DNA of 64,000 nucleotides. It comes from Psychroflexus planctonicus. GTDB lineage: Bacteria > Bacteroidota > Bacteroidia > Flavobacteriales > Flavobacteriaceae. A program made the position numbers and the translations under genes. Below, piece after piece: positions 1-7,570 of this stretch. The first letter of the stretch is position 1, and the number at the start of each line of letters is the position of its first letter. Location: assembly GCF_014640195.1 (NCBI RefSeq), contig NZ_BMGM01000006.1:165238-229237 (forward strand), written 5' to 3'. The notes below the pieces were generated by a model, which ran no database searches, was not told where the DNA came from, and worked only from the letters and a program-made list of their open reading frames with translations.

Positions 1-24
1 TGTCTCACGACAAGCCTTTTTTTA
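1..24 (+). terminator. Possible 3' half of an attenuator before trpE
   Basis: The window opens with a GC-containing stretch (TGTCTCACGACAAGCC) followed directly by seven T, about 15 bases before the trpE start. This is what the descending arm and U-tract of an intrinsic terminator look like, and an attenuator is expected in front of a trp operon. The ascending arm would lie outside the window, so the hairpin cannot be verified. Confidence 0.3.
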
Positions 25-38
25 TTTACAACATTGAA

Positions 39-1442
39 ATGACAACATTCTCTTTAAAAACCACATACAAAAGTTTACTAGCAGACACCATTACGCCAGT
101 AAGTGTGTATTTAAAACTACGCGATGTTTTCCCCAACTCCTTATTGTTAGAAAGTAGCGACTACCATGCTAACGATAATAGTTTTTCCTACATCTGTTGC
201 AATCCCATAGCTTCTATACAAGTTAAAAATGAAAAGCTAACCCAAACATTTCCTGATGGAAATGTTCAAGTTCAGAAAATCGATAAGCAAACCAATGTTG
301 TAAAATCCATTCAAGATTTTACGCAAATCTTTGAAACCGAACAACTCCCCTTTAAATTCATTCACAACGGGTTATTTGGTTTCACAGCTTACGATGCAGT
401 TCGTTATTTTGAAAGTGTAAACATCACCAAACGCAAAAATGGTCTTCAACTTCCCGACCTATATTATGCTGTATATCAAAACATCATTGCCATTAATCAT
501 TTCAATAATGAAGCTTATGTTTTCAATCACAGTTATAACGGGGAAACAGCGCTAGAACAAATCGTTCAGCTTATTGCAAACCAACATGTAAACAGTTTCA
601 ATTTTAAACTTAAAAACCAAGCATTTTCCAATTTAACTGATGCGGAATACCTTCAAAATGTAGAAAAAGCCAAGCAGCATTGCCAACGTGGTGATGTGTT
701 TCAATTGGTGCTTTCCAGACGTTTTTCACAAGCTTTTCAGGGAGACGAATTCAATGTCTATCGTGCTTTAAGAAGTGTGAATCCAAGTCCGTATTTGTTT
801 TATTTCGATTATGGTGATTTCAAGATTTTTGGTAGTTCGCCAGAAGCGCAGTTGGTAATCAAAGACCAAATGGCAGAAATTCATCCCATTGCAGGAACGT
901 TTAAACGTACTGGAAACGATGAGCAAGATGCCATTGCCGCCAAAGCTTTGGCTGCCGACCCCAAAGAAAATGCAGAACACGTTATGTTGGTCGATTTAGC
1001 AAGAAACGACCTCAGCCGAAATGCAACCAAAGTAAAAGTAGAAACCTACCGCGAAATTCAATATTTTTCGCATGTTATCCATTTGGTGAGCAAGGTGGTA
1101 GCGCAAAAAAAACCCGAAGTAGCCAGCATGCAATTGGTAGCCGATACTTTTCCAGCGGGAACGTTAAGTGGAGCCCCAAAACACATGGCGCTGAAACTCA
1201 TCGAAAAATACGAAAATGTAAACCGAGATGCCTATGGTGGTGCGATAGGCTTCATGGATTTCAACGGAAATTTCAACCAAGCCATCATCATCCGAAGCTT
1301 TGTAAGCAAAGACAAACATTTACATTACCAAGCCGGTGCCGGAATTGTTTCCAGCTCCAAACCCGAAGACGAATTACAAGAAGTATATAACAAGCTCGGA
1401 GCTTTAACCAAAGCCCTTCAACTCGCAGAACATGTGTATTAA
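39..1442 (+). CDS. trpE: Anthranilate synthase component I (TrpE)
   Basis: First gene of the tryptophan operon. It makes anthranilate from chorismate, taking ammonia from the TrpG subunit. The 467-residue length is normal. The N-terminal LLLESS (residues 35-40) matches the conserved LLES tryptophan-binding element, so feedback inhibition by tryptophan is expected. Chorismate-binding domain motifs are SSPE (266-269), PIAGTFKRTG (283-292) and FPAGTLSGAPK (371-381). trpG follows after a 188-base gap that holds a folded repeat. PabB is the main alternative, but the position at the head of trpGDCFBA settles the call. The start is the first ATG after a T-tract that may be the end of an attenuator. 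Confidence 0.96.
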   Translation: MTTFSLKTTYKSLLADTITPVSVYLKLRDVFPNSLLLESSDYHANDNSFSYICCNPIASIQVKNEKLTQTFPDGNVQVQKIDKQTNVVKSIQDFTQIFETEQLPFKFIHNGLFGFTAYDAVRYFESVNITKRKNGLQLPDLYYAVYQNIIAINHFNNEAYVFNHSYNGETALEQIVQLIANQHVNSFNFKLKNQAFSNLTDAEYLQNVEKAKQHCQRGDVFQLVLSRRFSQAFQGDEFNVYRALRSVNPSPYLFYFDYGDFKIFGSSPEAQLVIKDQMAEIHPIAGTFKRTGNDEQDAIAAKALAADPKENAEHVMLVDLARNDLSRNATKVKVETYREIQYFSHVIHLVSKVVAQKKPEVASMQLVADTFPAGTLSGAPKHMALKLIEKYENVNRDAYGGAIGFMDFNGNFNQAIIIRSFVSKDKHLHYQAGAGIVSSSKPEDELQEVYNKLGALTKALQLAEHVY

Positions 1443-1478
1443 AAATCAAAAAAATTGGGGCTGCCTGTCGAATAAAGT

Positions 1479-1600
1479 GGGCGTTCCTTACCCAAAAAAC
1501 CAAACTTTAGACTTTGTCTTTTTGGGTAAGTCAGGCTTTCCGCTATATCTTTTAAACCCAAAATCCAGGTTTAAAAGGATGCCGCTGCAATCCTTAACGC
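1479..1600 (+). repeat. Folded intergenic repeat / possible structured RNA between trpE and trpG
   Basis: Three nested or adjacent inverted repeats are visible. Outer arms GCGTT (1481-1485) and AACGC (1596-1600) enclose hairpin 1, arms 1487-1498 and 1519-1530 (CTTACCCAAAAA with its exact complement), and hairpin 2, arms 1547-1558 and 1568-1580 (ATCTTTTAAACC with one bulge). The result is a three-way junction. Elements with the same landmarks (GGGCGTT, GGCTTTCCGCTATATCTTTT, AAAAGGATGCCGCTGCAATCC, AACGC) recur between genes in flavobacterial genomes from memory, and the Rfam Flavo-1 family is a candidate identity, unverified. Confidence 0.6.
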
Positions 1601-1630
1601 AAAATCCATTTTCAAAATAAAAATTGACCT

Positions 1631-2197
1631 ATGCAACAAATAGCCGTTATCGATAATTATGATTCTTTTGTGTACAACCTAGTTCATTATATAGAAGAAT
1701 TTGCCGCCAAAGTAGATGTTTTCCGAAATGACCAAGTACAAATTGAGCAACTCGAAAAATACGATAAAATCCTACTTTCTCCCGGACCAGGAATTCCCGA
1801 AGAAGCGGGATTGCTCAAAGACATTATTCGTCACTACGCTGGGAAAACTCCACTACTTGGTGTTTGTTTAGGACAACAAGCCATCATGGAAGTCTATGGC
1901 GGAAAACTACTTAACCTTAAAAAAGTGTATCATGGCGTAGCCACGCAAATTGAGGTGATAGTAGACGACGAAATCCTATTCAAAGATTTACCAAAGCAGT
2001 TGGAAGTTGGTCGTTACCATTCGTGGGTTATCAATCCTGATATTCCAGATTGTTTAGCAATTACATCTTATGATGAAAACCAACAAATCATGTCCATTCG
2101 CCATCGTGAATTTGATGTAAGAGCTGTGCAATTTCATCCCGAATCGGTTTTAACGCCAGATGGCAAGAAGATGATTCAGAATTGGGTGGAAAGCTGA
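1631..2197 (+). CDS. trpG: Anthranilate synthase component II, glutamine amidotransferase (TrpG)
   Basis: Glutaminase subunit that hydrolyses glutamine and passes ammonia to TrpE. It is 188 residues, a single class I amidotransferase domain. The oxyanion motif PGPGIPEEAG is at 51-60, the nucleophile elbow GVCLGQQ has Cys79, and the His/Glu of the triad sit in HPES (169-172). It is a separate gene, not fused to TrpE or TrpD. In bacteria with a single amidotransferase subunit it may also serve PabB for folate synthesis; nothing in the window tells whether a separate pabA exists. Confidence 0.96.
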   Translation: MQQIAVIDNYDSFVYNLVHYIEEFAAKVDVFRNDQVQIEQLEKYDKILLSPGPGIPEEAGLLKDIIRHYAGKTPLLGVCLGQQAIMEVYGGKLLNLKKVYHGVATQIEVIVDDEILFKDLPKQLEVGRYHSWVINPDIPDCLAITSYDENQQIMSIRHREFDVRAVQFHPESVLTPDGKKMIQNWVES

Positions 2198-2235
2198 GTT
2201 AGAAGTTTGATTTTTGATTGATGATTTAAGATATT

Positions 2236-2311
2236 AGAAGTTAGATATTAGAAAGTAGAAATTAAACTTTGTGTACTCTGTGCCCCTGCCTGTCGGCAGA
2301 CAGGTTTGTGG
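2236..2311. repeat. Intergenic repeat cluster upstream of trpD
   Basis: This part of the 299-base trpG-trpD gap contains AGAAGTTAGATATTAGA (2236-2252), which recurs with one mismatch at 33894-33910. A 20-base near-palindrome, CCTGCCTGTCGGCAGACAGG (2285-2304), is inserted in a TTTGTGTACTCTGTG...TTTGTGG context. AGACAGGTTTG is seen again near 12828. These are dispersed repeats rather than coding sequence. Confidence 0.55.
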
Positions 2312-2375
2312 TAAAGATTAAGATAATGGAATTAAAAATGGATGAAAAATATTTGATTAAAAATAAAAAAACATA

Positions 2376-2474
2376 GCGACCATATTAGCAATAGTAACCA
2401 TAGTAGCAATAGAAACAACAGCAACAATAGAAGCAACAGAAACCATAGAAACAATTGAAGCAACCAAAGCAACA
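2376..2474 (+). repeat. Degenerate 9-bp tandem repeat (11 units) before trpD
   Basis: Eleven consecutive 9-base units can be laid out from GCGACCATA at 2376 through GAAACAACA, GCAACAATA and GAAGCAACA to AAAGCAACA ending at 2474, consensus GAAGCAACA/GTAGCAATA. Position 5 is always C. The array ends about 20 bases before the trpD ATG and has almost no T or G able to pair, so the RNA would be unstructured. A weaker unit TTAGCAAAC follows at 2484. Confidence 0.75.
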
Positions 2475-2496
2475 ATAAAAAAATTAGCAAACAGCA

Positions 2497-3486
2497 ATGA
2501 AAAACCTATTAACCCGTTTAACGCAGTTTCAGAAAATAACAAAACAAGAAGCAAAAGATGTTCTGGTTTCCATTTCTAAAGGGAAATTTTCTCAGGTGGA
2601 AATCGCTGCTTTTTTAACGGTGTACATGATGCGAAACATCAGCATCGAAGAGCTGGATGGTTTTCGAGAAGCTTTATTGGAATTGTGTATTTCAGTAGAT
2701 TTATCAGACTACAATCCAATTGATTTATGCGGTACGGGTGGCGATGGAAAAAACACGTTTAATATTTCTACGGCGGCTTCTTTTGTTACCGCATCTTGCG
2801 GAATTCCTGTGGCGAAACATGGAAATTATGGTGTTTCTTCGGTAAGTGGAAGTTCTAATGTTTTGGAAAGTTTAGGCGTAAAATTCAGCAATGATGAAGC
2901 TTTTCTTAAAAAATGCATGGACAAAGCCCAAATTTGCATTTTACACGCACCTTTGTTTCACCCTGCTATGAAAGAAGTTGCTCCTATTCGAAAAAATCTA
3001 GGTTTAAAAACCTTCTTTAACATGCTTGGTCCAATGGTCAATCCGAGCTTTCCTAAGCTTCAATTGGTAGGCGTTTTCAATTTAGAATTGCTCAGAACCT
3101 ATGCGTATTTGTATGAACAAACCGACAAAAAATACAGCATTATACACGAACTAGATGGCTATGACGAAGTTTCCTTAACTTCTTCAGCTAAAGTTCATAC
3201 CCATCAAAGTGAATTGATGATTTCAGCCGAAACATTTGATGTGAAAGCACTTCAACAAAATGAATTATTCGGCGGGAATACAGTAAAAGAAGCTGCAGCT
3301 ATTTTTGTAAAGGTGTTGCAAGGCAAAGGAACTACTGCTCAAAACCATGTAGTTGCAGCCAATGCAGCTTTAGCCATTCACACAACTACCAACAAACCTT
3401 TAAAAACCTGTTTTGATATGGCATTGCAAAATCTACTAGAAGGAAAAGCCTTTCAGGTTTTAGAACAATTAAAATCGGTTGCCTAA
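2497..3486 (+). CDS. trpD: Anthranilate phosphoribosyltransferase (TrpD)
   Basis: Transfers the phosphoribosyl group of PRPP to anthranilate, the second step of tryptophan synthesis. It is 329 residues, class III glycosyltransferase fold. The PRPP-binding glycine-rich motif CGTGGDGKNTFNIST starts at residue 78, and KHGNYGVSSVSGSSNVLESLG follows. It lacks the glutaminase domain that is fused to TrpD in enterobacteria, in line with the separate trpG. The stop overlaps the trpC start by one base (TAATG), so translation is probably coupled. The upstream leader carries a 9-bp tandem repeat. Confidence 0.96.
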   Translation: MKNLLTRLTQFQKITKQEAKDVLVSISKGKFSQVEIAAFLTVYMMRNISIEELDGFREALLELCISVDLSDYNPIDLCGTGGDGKNTFNISTAASFVTASCGIPVAKHGNYGVSSVSGSSNVLESLGVKFSNDEAFLKKCMDKAQICILHAPLFHPAMKEVAPIRKNLGLKTFFNMLGPMVNPSFPKLQLVGVFNLELLRTYAYLYEQTDKKYSIIHELDGYDEVSLTSSAKVHTHQSELMISAETFDVKALQQNELFGGNTVKEAAAIFVKVLQGKGTTAQNHVVAANAALAIHTTTNKPLKTCFDMALQNLLEGKAFQVLEQLKSVA

Positions 3487-4277
3487 TGCATATTTTAGAT
3501 AAAATAATCAGTTTTAAGGCCAAGGAAGTTCAGCAACGGAAATTGCTGAAATCTTTAGACTTGCTTCAAAAAGAAAAAGCATTTCAACTTCCAAAACACT
3601 CGATTACCGAACACATCTTGCAAAAAGAAACAGCCATTATTGCTGAATTTAAACGCAAATCACCTAGCAAACAAAACATAAATTTAATGGCAAATCCCAA
3701 AGAAGTGGCTTTAGGTTATCAAAATGCTGGTGTAGCTGGAATTTCGGTGCTTACCGATTATCATTTTTTTGGTGGGAGTTTTCAAGATTTACAAGCCGTT
3801 AAAACAAGCGTAAATATTCCTATATTGCAGAAAGATTTTATCATTGATGCTTATCAAATTTACGAAGCCAAAGCGGCAGGAGCCGACTTTATTTTGTTGA
3901 TTGCTGCAGTTTTAACTCAGCCGCAGATTCAAAATTTAGCAAAAATAGCACAGGATATAGGCCTTGAAGTTTTAGTTGAAATTCATGCAGAAGATGAGTT
4001 AGAAAAGTCAATTTGCAAGCATGTTAATTTAATCGGTGTAAACAACCGAAACTTAAAAACTTTTGAAGTAAATTTAGAACACAGCATGCAGCTGGCTGCC
4101 AAAATCCCTAAAGATTTTATCAAAGTTTCAGAAAGCGGAATAAATGCAACTGAAACGCTAAATGAATTAAAGAAAGCTGGTTTTCAAGCTTTTTTAATGG
4201 GCGAAAGTTTCATGAAAACTCAACACCCTGGAGAAACCTGTAGCGCGTTTATCAATCAAATAAATACCCAAAAATAA
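3486..4277 (+). CDS. trpC: Indole-3-glycerol phosphate synthase (TrpC)
   Basis: Closes the ring of carboxyphenylaminodeoxyribulose phosphate to indole-3-glycerol phosphate. It is 263 residues forming one (beta/alpha)8 barrel. The catalytic Glu and Lys are in IAEFKRKSPSK (Glu54, Lys56), a second Lys is in ILQKDF, and the phosphate-binding end has VSESGI and FLMGESFMK. It starts on the last base of the trpD stop and ends two bases before trpF. It is not fused to TrpF, unlike the enterobacterial protein. Confidence 0.96.
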   Translation: MHILDKIISFKAKEVQQRKLLKSLDLLQKEKAFQLPKHSITEHILQKETAIIAEFKRKSPSKQNINLMANPKEVALGYQNAGVAGISVLTDYHFFGGSFQDLQAVKTSVNIPILQKDFIIDAYQIYEAKAAGADFILLIAAVLTQPQIQNLAKIAQDIGLEVLVEIHAEDELEKSICKHVNLIGVNNRNLKTFEVNLEHSMQLAAKIPKDFIKVSESGINATETLNELKKAGFQAFLMGESFMKTQHPGETCSAFINQINTQK

Positions 4278-4279
4278 AT

Positions 4280-4936
4280 ATGGAAAAACAAGTACTTCAA
4301 ATTAAAGTATGTGGATTAAAATATCCAAAAAACCAGGCTTTGATCGCCAAGTTAGAAGTAGATTATGCAGGATTCATATTTTATAAAAAATCTGCTCGCT
4401 ACACACTTCGCATCAGCGAAAAAATTCCACCAAATACTAAAAAAGTAGGTGTCTTTGTGAATGCTAGTGTTAACGAAGTAGCACAAAAGGTAAAAGAATT
4501 TGGTTTAGATGTGGTACAACTACATGGCAAAGAAGACTTGTTGTACGTTAGGGAGCTTCAACTGAAGCTATACGCCAAAGAACTAAATCACGTAAAAATA
4601 TGGAAAGCCATCGCAGTAAAAACGGCTTCTGATTTGGAAATCATTCAAACATTCGATACCAAAGTAGATGCTATTTTACTTGATGCCAAAGGACCACTTC
4701 CGGGCGGAAACGGAACTAAATTTGATTGGGATTTGTTAGACGATTTACACATTCAAAGTCCATTGATTTTAAGTGGTGGTATTAAAATTGACGATACCGA
4801 ACAAATCAATAAACTACGCGATAACAATAAAATCTGGGGAGTTGACATTAACAGCGGATTTGAAATTAATCCGGGATTAAAAGATTTTGGTAGAATAAAA
4901 CGATTTGTAGAAGAAGTAAAAAATGAAGTAGTATGA
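4280..4936 (+). CDS. trpF: Phosphoribosylanthranilate isomerase (TrpF)
   Basis: Performs the Amadori rearrangement of phosphoribosylanthranilate. The 218-residue TIM barrel carries KVCGL with the catalytic Cys near the N-terminus, VVQLHGKED in the middle, and the catalytic Asp in [24 protein letters not shown] and VDINSGFE form the phosphate site. The TGA stop overlaps the trpB ATG (ATGA, 4933-4936), so coupling is likely. Length and all motifs fit a functional enzyme. Confidence 0.95.
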   Translation: MEKQVLQIKVCGLKYPKNQALIAKLEVDYAGFIFYKKSARYTLRISEKIPPNTKKVGVFVNASVNEVAQKVKEFGLDVVQLHGKEDLLYVRELQLKLYAKELNHVKIWKAIAVKTASDLEIIQTFDTKVDAILLDAKGPLPGGNGTKFDWDLLDDLHIQSPLILSGGIKIDDTEQINKLRDNNKIWGVDINSGFEINPGLKDFGRIKRFVEEVKNEVV

Positions 4937-6126
4937 AAGCAAGAAATCCATATTTAGCAGACGAAGCCGGTTTTTACGGAAAATTTGGTGGTGCATTTAT
5001 TCCAGAAATGCTGTATCCCAATATTGAAAATCTTAAGCAACAATACCTATCCATAATTGAAGAAGAATCCTTTCAAAATAAATTGAACGATTTACTGAAA
5101 GATTATGTGGGGCGCCCTACTCCACTCTATTTTGCTAAACGCATGAGCGAAAAATACGGGGCGAAAATTTATTTGAAACGCGAAGATTTATGTCATACTG
5201 GCGCGCACAAAGTAAACAATACCATTGGGCAAATTTTATTGGCAAAGCGTCTTGGTAAAAAACGAATCATCGCCGAAACCGGTGCGGGTCAACATGGAGT
5301 AGCTACTGCAACAGCTTGTGCCTTAATGGGAATTGAATGTATAATTTACATGGGCGCAGTCGATATTAAGCGCCAAGCTCCCAATGTGTCCCGAATGAAA
5401 ATGTTAGGAGCTAAAGTTGTCCCAGCCAACTCGGGAAGTAAAACCCTGAAAGATGCTACCAACGAAGCCATTCGCGATTGGATTTCCAATCCAGAAAACA
5501 CGCATTACATTATTGGGTCGGTAGTAGGACCGCATCCTTATCCGGATTTAGTGGCACGTTTTCAAGCCATTATTTCAAAAGAAACCAAAGCCCAATTATT
5601 GGAAAAAGAAGGGCGTGAAAATCCAGATTACGTCATTGCCTGCGTAGGTGGTGGAAGCAATGCTGCAGGCTTGTATTACCATTATTTAGACCAAGAAGAA
5701 GTGCAAATAATTGCTGTAGAAGCCGCTGGAAAAGGAATTTTAACCACCGAATCGGCTGCCACAACTGCTTTAGGAAAAGAAGGAATTATTCACGGAAGTA
5801 AAACTTTATTAATGCAAAATCCAGATGGACAAATAACCGAACCCTATTCCATTTCAGCTGGATTGGACTATCCTGGAATCGGTCCGATGCATGCGCATTT
5901 GTTCGAATCAGGTCGAGCCAAATTTGTTTCCATTACCGATGAAGACGCCATGCAAGCAGGATTGGAATTGAGTAAAACCGAAGGAATAATTCCCGCTATT
6001 GAAACCGCTCATGCTTTTGCGATTTTTAAGGAAATGAAATTCAAAAAAGACGATGTCTTGGTCTTCAATTTATCAGGACGCGGTGACAAAGATTTACAAA
6101 CCTATATTGATTATTTTGGGTTTTAG
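4933..6126 (+). CDS. trpB: Tryptophan synthase beta chain (TrpB)
   Basis: PLP enzyme that condenses indole with serine in the alpha2-beta2 complex. It is 397 residues. The PLP-binding lysine is in [11 protein letters not shown] (Lys93), the phosphate cup is [10 protein letters not shown], and [11 protein letters not shown] appears as [14 protein letters not shown]. This is the classical TrpB1 type, as expected beside trpA. It overlaps trpF by four bases; an 80-base gap with a CGCAAAG-type repeat separates it from trpA. Confidence 0.97.
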   Translation: MKARNPYLADEAGFYGKFGGAFIPEMLYPNIENLKQQYLSIIEEESFQNKLNDLLKDYVGRPTPLYFAKRMSEKYGAKIYLKREDLCHTGAHKVNNTIGQILLAKRLGKKRIIAETGAGQHGVATATACALMGIECIIYMGAVDIKRQAPNVSRMKMLGAKVVPANSGSKTLKDATNEAIRDWISNPENTHYIIGSVVGPHPYPDLVARFQAIISKETKAQLLEKEGRENPDYVIACVGGGSNAAGLYYHYLDQEEVQIIAVEAAGKGILTTESAATTALGKEGIIHGSKTLLMQNPDGQITEPYSISAGLDYPGIGPMHAHLFESGRAKFVSITDEDAMQAGLELSKTEGIIPAIETAHAFAIFKEMKFKKDDVLVFNLSGRGDKDLQTYIDYFGF

Positions 6127-6149
6127 ATTTTGAATGATTCACAAAAAAA

Positions 6150-6181
6150 TATTAGCTCGCAAAGTCGCTAAGTCGCAAAGT
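6150..6181. repeat. CGCAAAG-type dispersed repeat between trpB and trpA
   Basis: The short gap holds CTCGCAAAGTCGCTAAGTCGCAAAG, here broken as CTCGCAAAG (from 6156) and GTCGCAAAG. The CGCAAAG word is found in similar settings near 9966, 53290 and 56142, always between genes. Confidence 0.5.
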
Positions 6182-6205
6182 AAAATCAAGAATAATCAAT
6201 AAAAT

Positions 6206-6970
6206 ATGAACAACCGCATCAATCAAAAATTAGCAGAAGATTCCAAAGTACTGAGTATTTATTTTACCGCTGGATTTCCAACATTAGAAGACACTAGAAA
6301 AGTCATGCTAACACTTCAAAATGCTGGAGTAGATATGTTAGAAATAGGTTTACCGTTTAGTGACCCATTAGCAGATGGACCTACCATTCAGGAAAGTTCT
6401 ACCGCTGCTTTAAAAAATGGAATGAGTTCTCAAAAACTATTTGAACAGTTAGAAGGCGTTCGCGATGAAATTCACATTCCACTAATTGTAATGGGATATT
6501 TTAATGCCATGCTACAATATGGCGTAGAAGCATTTTGTAAAAAGTGTAATGAGTTAGGAATCGATGGCATTATTATGCCCGACCTTCCTTTGGAAATTTA
6601 TCAAAAAGAATACCAAGAAATATTTGAAAAATACAACTTACACAACATATTTTTAATTACTCCACAAACTTCAGATGAACGCATTAGGTTGATGGATGAA
6701 GTGAGTAATAGTTTCATTTATATGGTCAGTACTGCTTCCACAACAGGAAGTAATGCTGGTTTTGGAGATGAACAAATGCAGTATTTTAAACGTATTTCAA
6801 AAATGAAATTAAAAAACAAATTGGTTGTTGGTTTCGGAATAAAAGACCAAGAAACTTTTCAGCAAGCCACCCAATTTACCAAAGGAAGCATCATCGGAAG
6901 TGCGTTTATAAAACACCTAACAGAAAATGGAGTGGATAGCATTCCTGATTTTGTGAAAACGATTAGATGA
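6206..6970 (+). CDS. trpA: Tryptophan synthase alpha chain (TrpA)
   Basis: Cleaves indole-3-glycerol phosphate to indole, which is channelled to TrpB. The 254-residue TIM barrel has the catalytic acids in EIGLPFSDPLADGPT (Glu46 and Asp57), equivalent to Glu49 and Asp60 of the Salmonella enzyme. The C-terminal phosphate-binding motif is VGFGI...GSIIGSAF. It is the last gene of the operon. No clear hairpin terminator follows on the plus strand in the next 110 bases. Confidence 0.96.
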   Translation: MNNRINQKLAEDSKVLSIYFTAGFPTLEDTRKVMLTLQNAGVDMLEIGLPFSDPLADGPTIQESSTAALKNGMSSQKLFEQLEGVRDEIHIPLIVMGYFNAMLQYGVEAFCKKCNELGIDGIIMPDLPLEIYQKEYQEIFEKYNLHNIFLITPQTSDERIRLMDEVSNSFIYMVSTASTTGSNAGFGDEQMQYFKRISKMKLKNKLVVGFGIKDQETFQQATQFTKGSIIGSAFIKHLTENGVDSIPDFVKTIR

Positions 6971-7085
6971 TAATAGGCATCATACAAAACCGATAGTATC
7001 TCATTTTAGTTAGCAAAATAATTTTTCCGAACAGTATTCATATTTAGCAGAGTGAATTACTTAATTACCGATATGCTTTGATGAA

Positions 7086-7128
7086 AAAGAAAATTCCGCA
7101 TAAAACTCTTTTGAATTTTTTGCGGAAT
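7086..7128 (-). terminator. Intrinsic terminator of the 7182-7424 gene
   Basis: Arms ATTCCGCA (7093-7100) and TGCGGAAT (7121-7128) form an 8-bp stem. Read on the minus strand the hairpin is followed by TTTTCTTTTTC, a U-rich tail. It lies about 55 bases beyond the stop of the minus-strand gene. Confidence 0.55.
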
Positions 7129-7181
7129 ATCAATCGAAATTTCAAGCTAAGTGGAATCTTTCAACTTAAAAATTAGGCAAA

Positions 7182-7424
7182 CTACCTCTTAAACAAGCTT
7201 ATAACAAAAAGAAAGATAACAGCACCGATGACACCAATAATGATATCTGATATTAAACCACTACCAAAGCTAATGCCTAACTCGCCGAAGATTAAGCTAC
7301 CTACAACACCACCGATAATTCCAACAATCATGTTGATGATAAATCCAAATCCACCGCCTTTCATAAGTTTTCCTGCAATCCATCCGATTAAAGCGCCTAC
7401 TAAAATTACATAAATAATTGACAT
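7182..7424 (-). CDS. GlsB/YeaQ/YmgE family small membrane protein
   Basis: An 80-residue, very hydrophobic, glycine-rich protein with three likely membrane segments: IIYVILVGALIGWIAGKLM, a central GFIINMIVGIIGGVVGSLIF and a C-terminal IIIGVIGAVIFLFVISLF. The GWIAG and GG(V/I)VGS pattern is that of the transglycosylase-associated/GlsB-YeaQ family. The family is linked to stress responses in several bacteria, but no catalytic activity is established and the transglycosylase name is historical. It is monocistronic with its own terminator. The overlapping plus-strand frame is proline-rich antisense shadow. Confidence 0.85.
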   Translation of the reverse strand: MSIIYVILVGALIGWIAGKLMKGGGFGFIINMIVGIIGGVVGSLIFGELGISFGSGLISDIIIGVIGAVIFLFVISLFKR

Positions 7425-7570
7425 AATAAATACATTTAAGGTTGATATACCATAAAGATAGTCAATTTTCTATTGCTATAATATTATATCCCAAAGTCAC
7501 TATTAAAAAGTGGCTATTAATGGGATTATTCTTAATTTAGCATTTTTGTAAACGAGCTAAAAAATAAGTT

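Noticed and set aside
1432..1620. Plus-strand frame of 62 codons in the trpE-trpG gap
   Set aside because: It runs through the folded intergenic repeat and overlaps the trpE end; it is a by-product of the repeat.
2339..2377. Twelve-codon plus-strand frame in the trpG-trpD gap as a trp leader peptide
   Set aside because: It contains no Trp codon and no terminator hairpin follows; it cannot work as a classical attenuator.
2357..2554. Minus-strand frame of 65 hydrophobic codons over the 9-bp repeat and the trpD start
   Set aside because: The valine/isoleucine-rich repeats are the antisense of the tandem array, and the first third is antisense to trpD. No promoter or conservation evidence.
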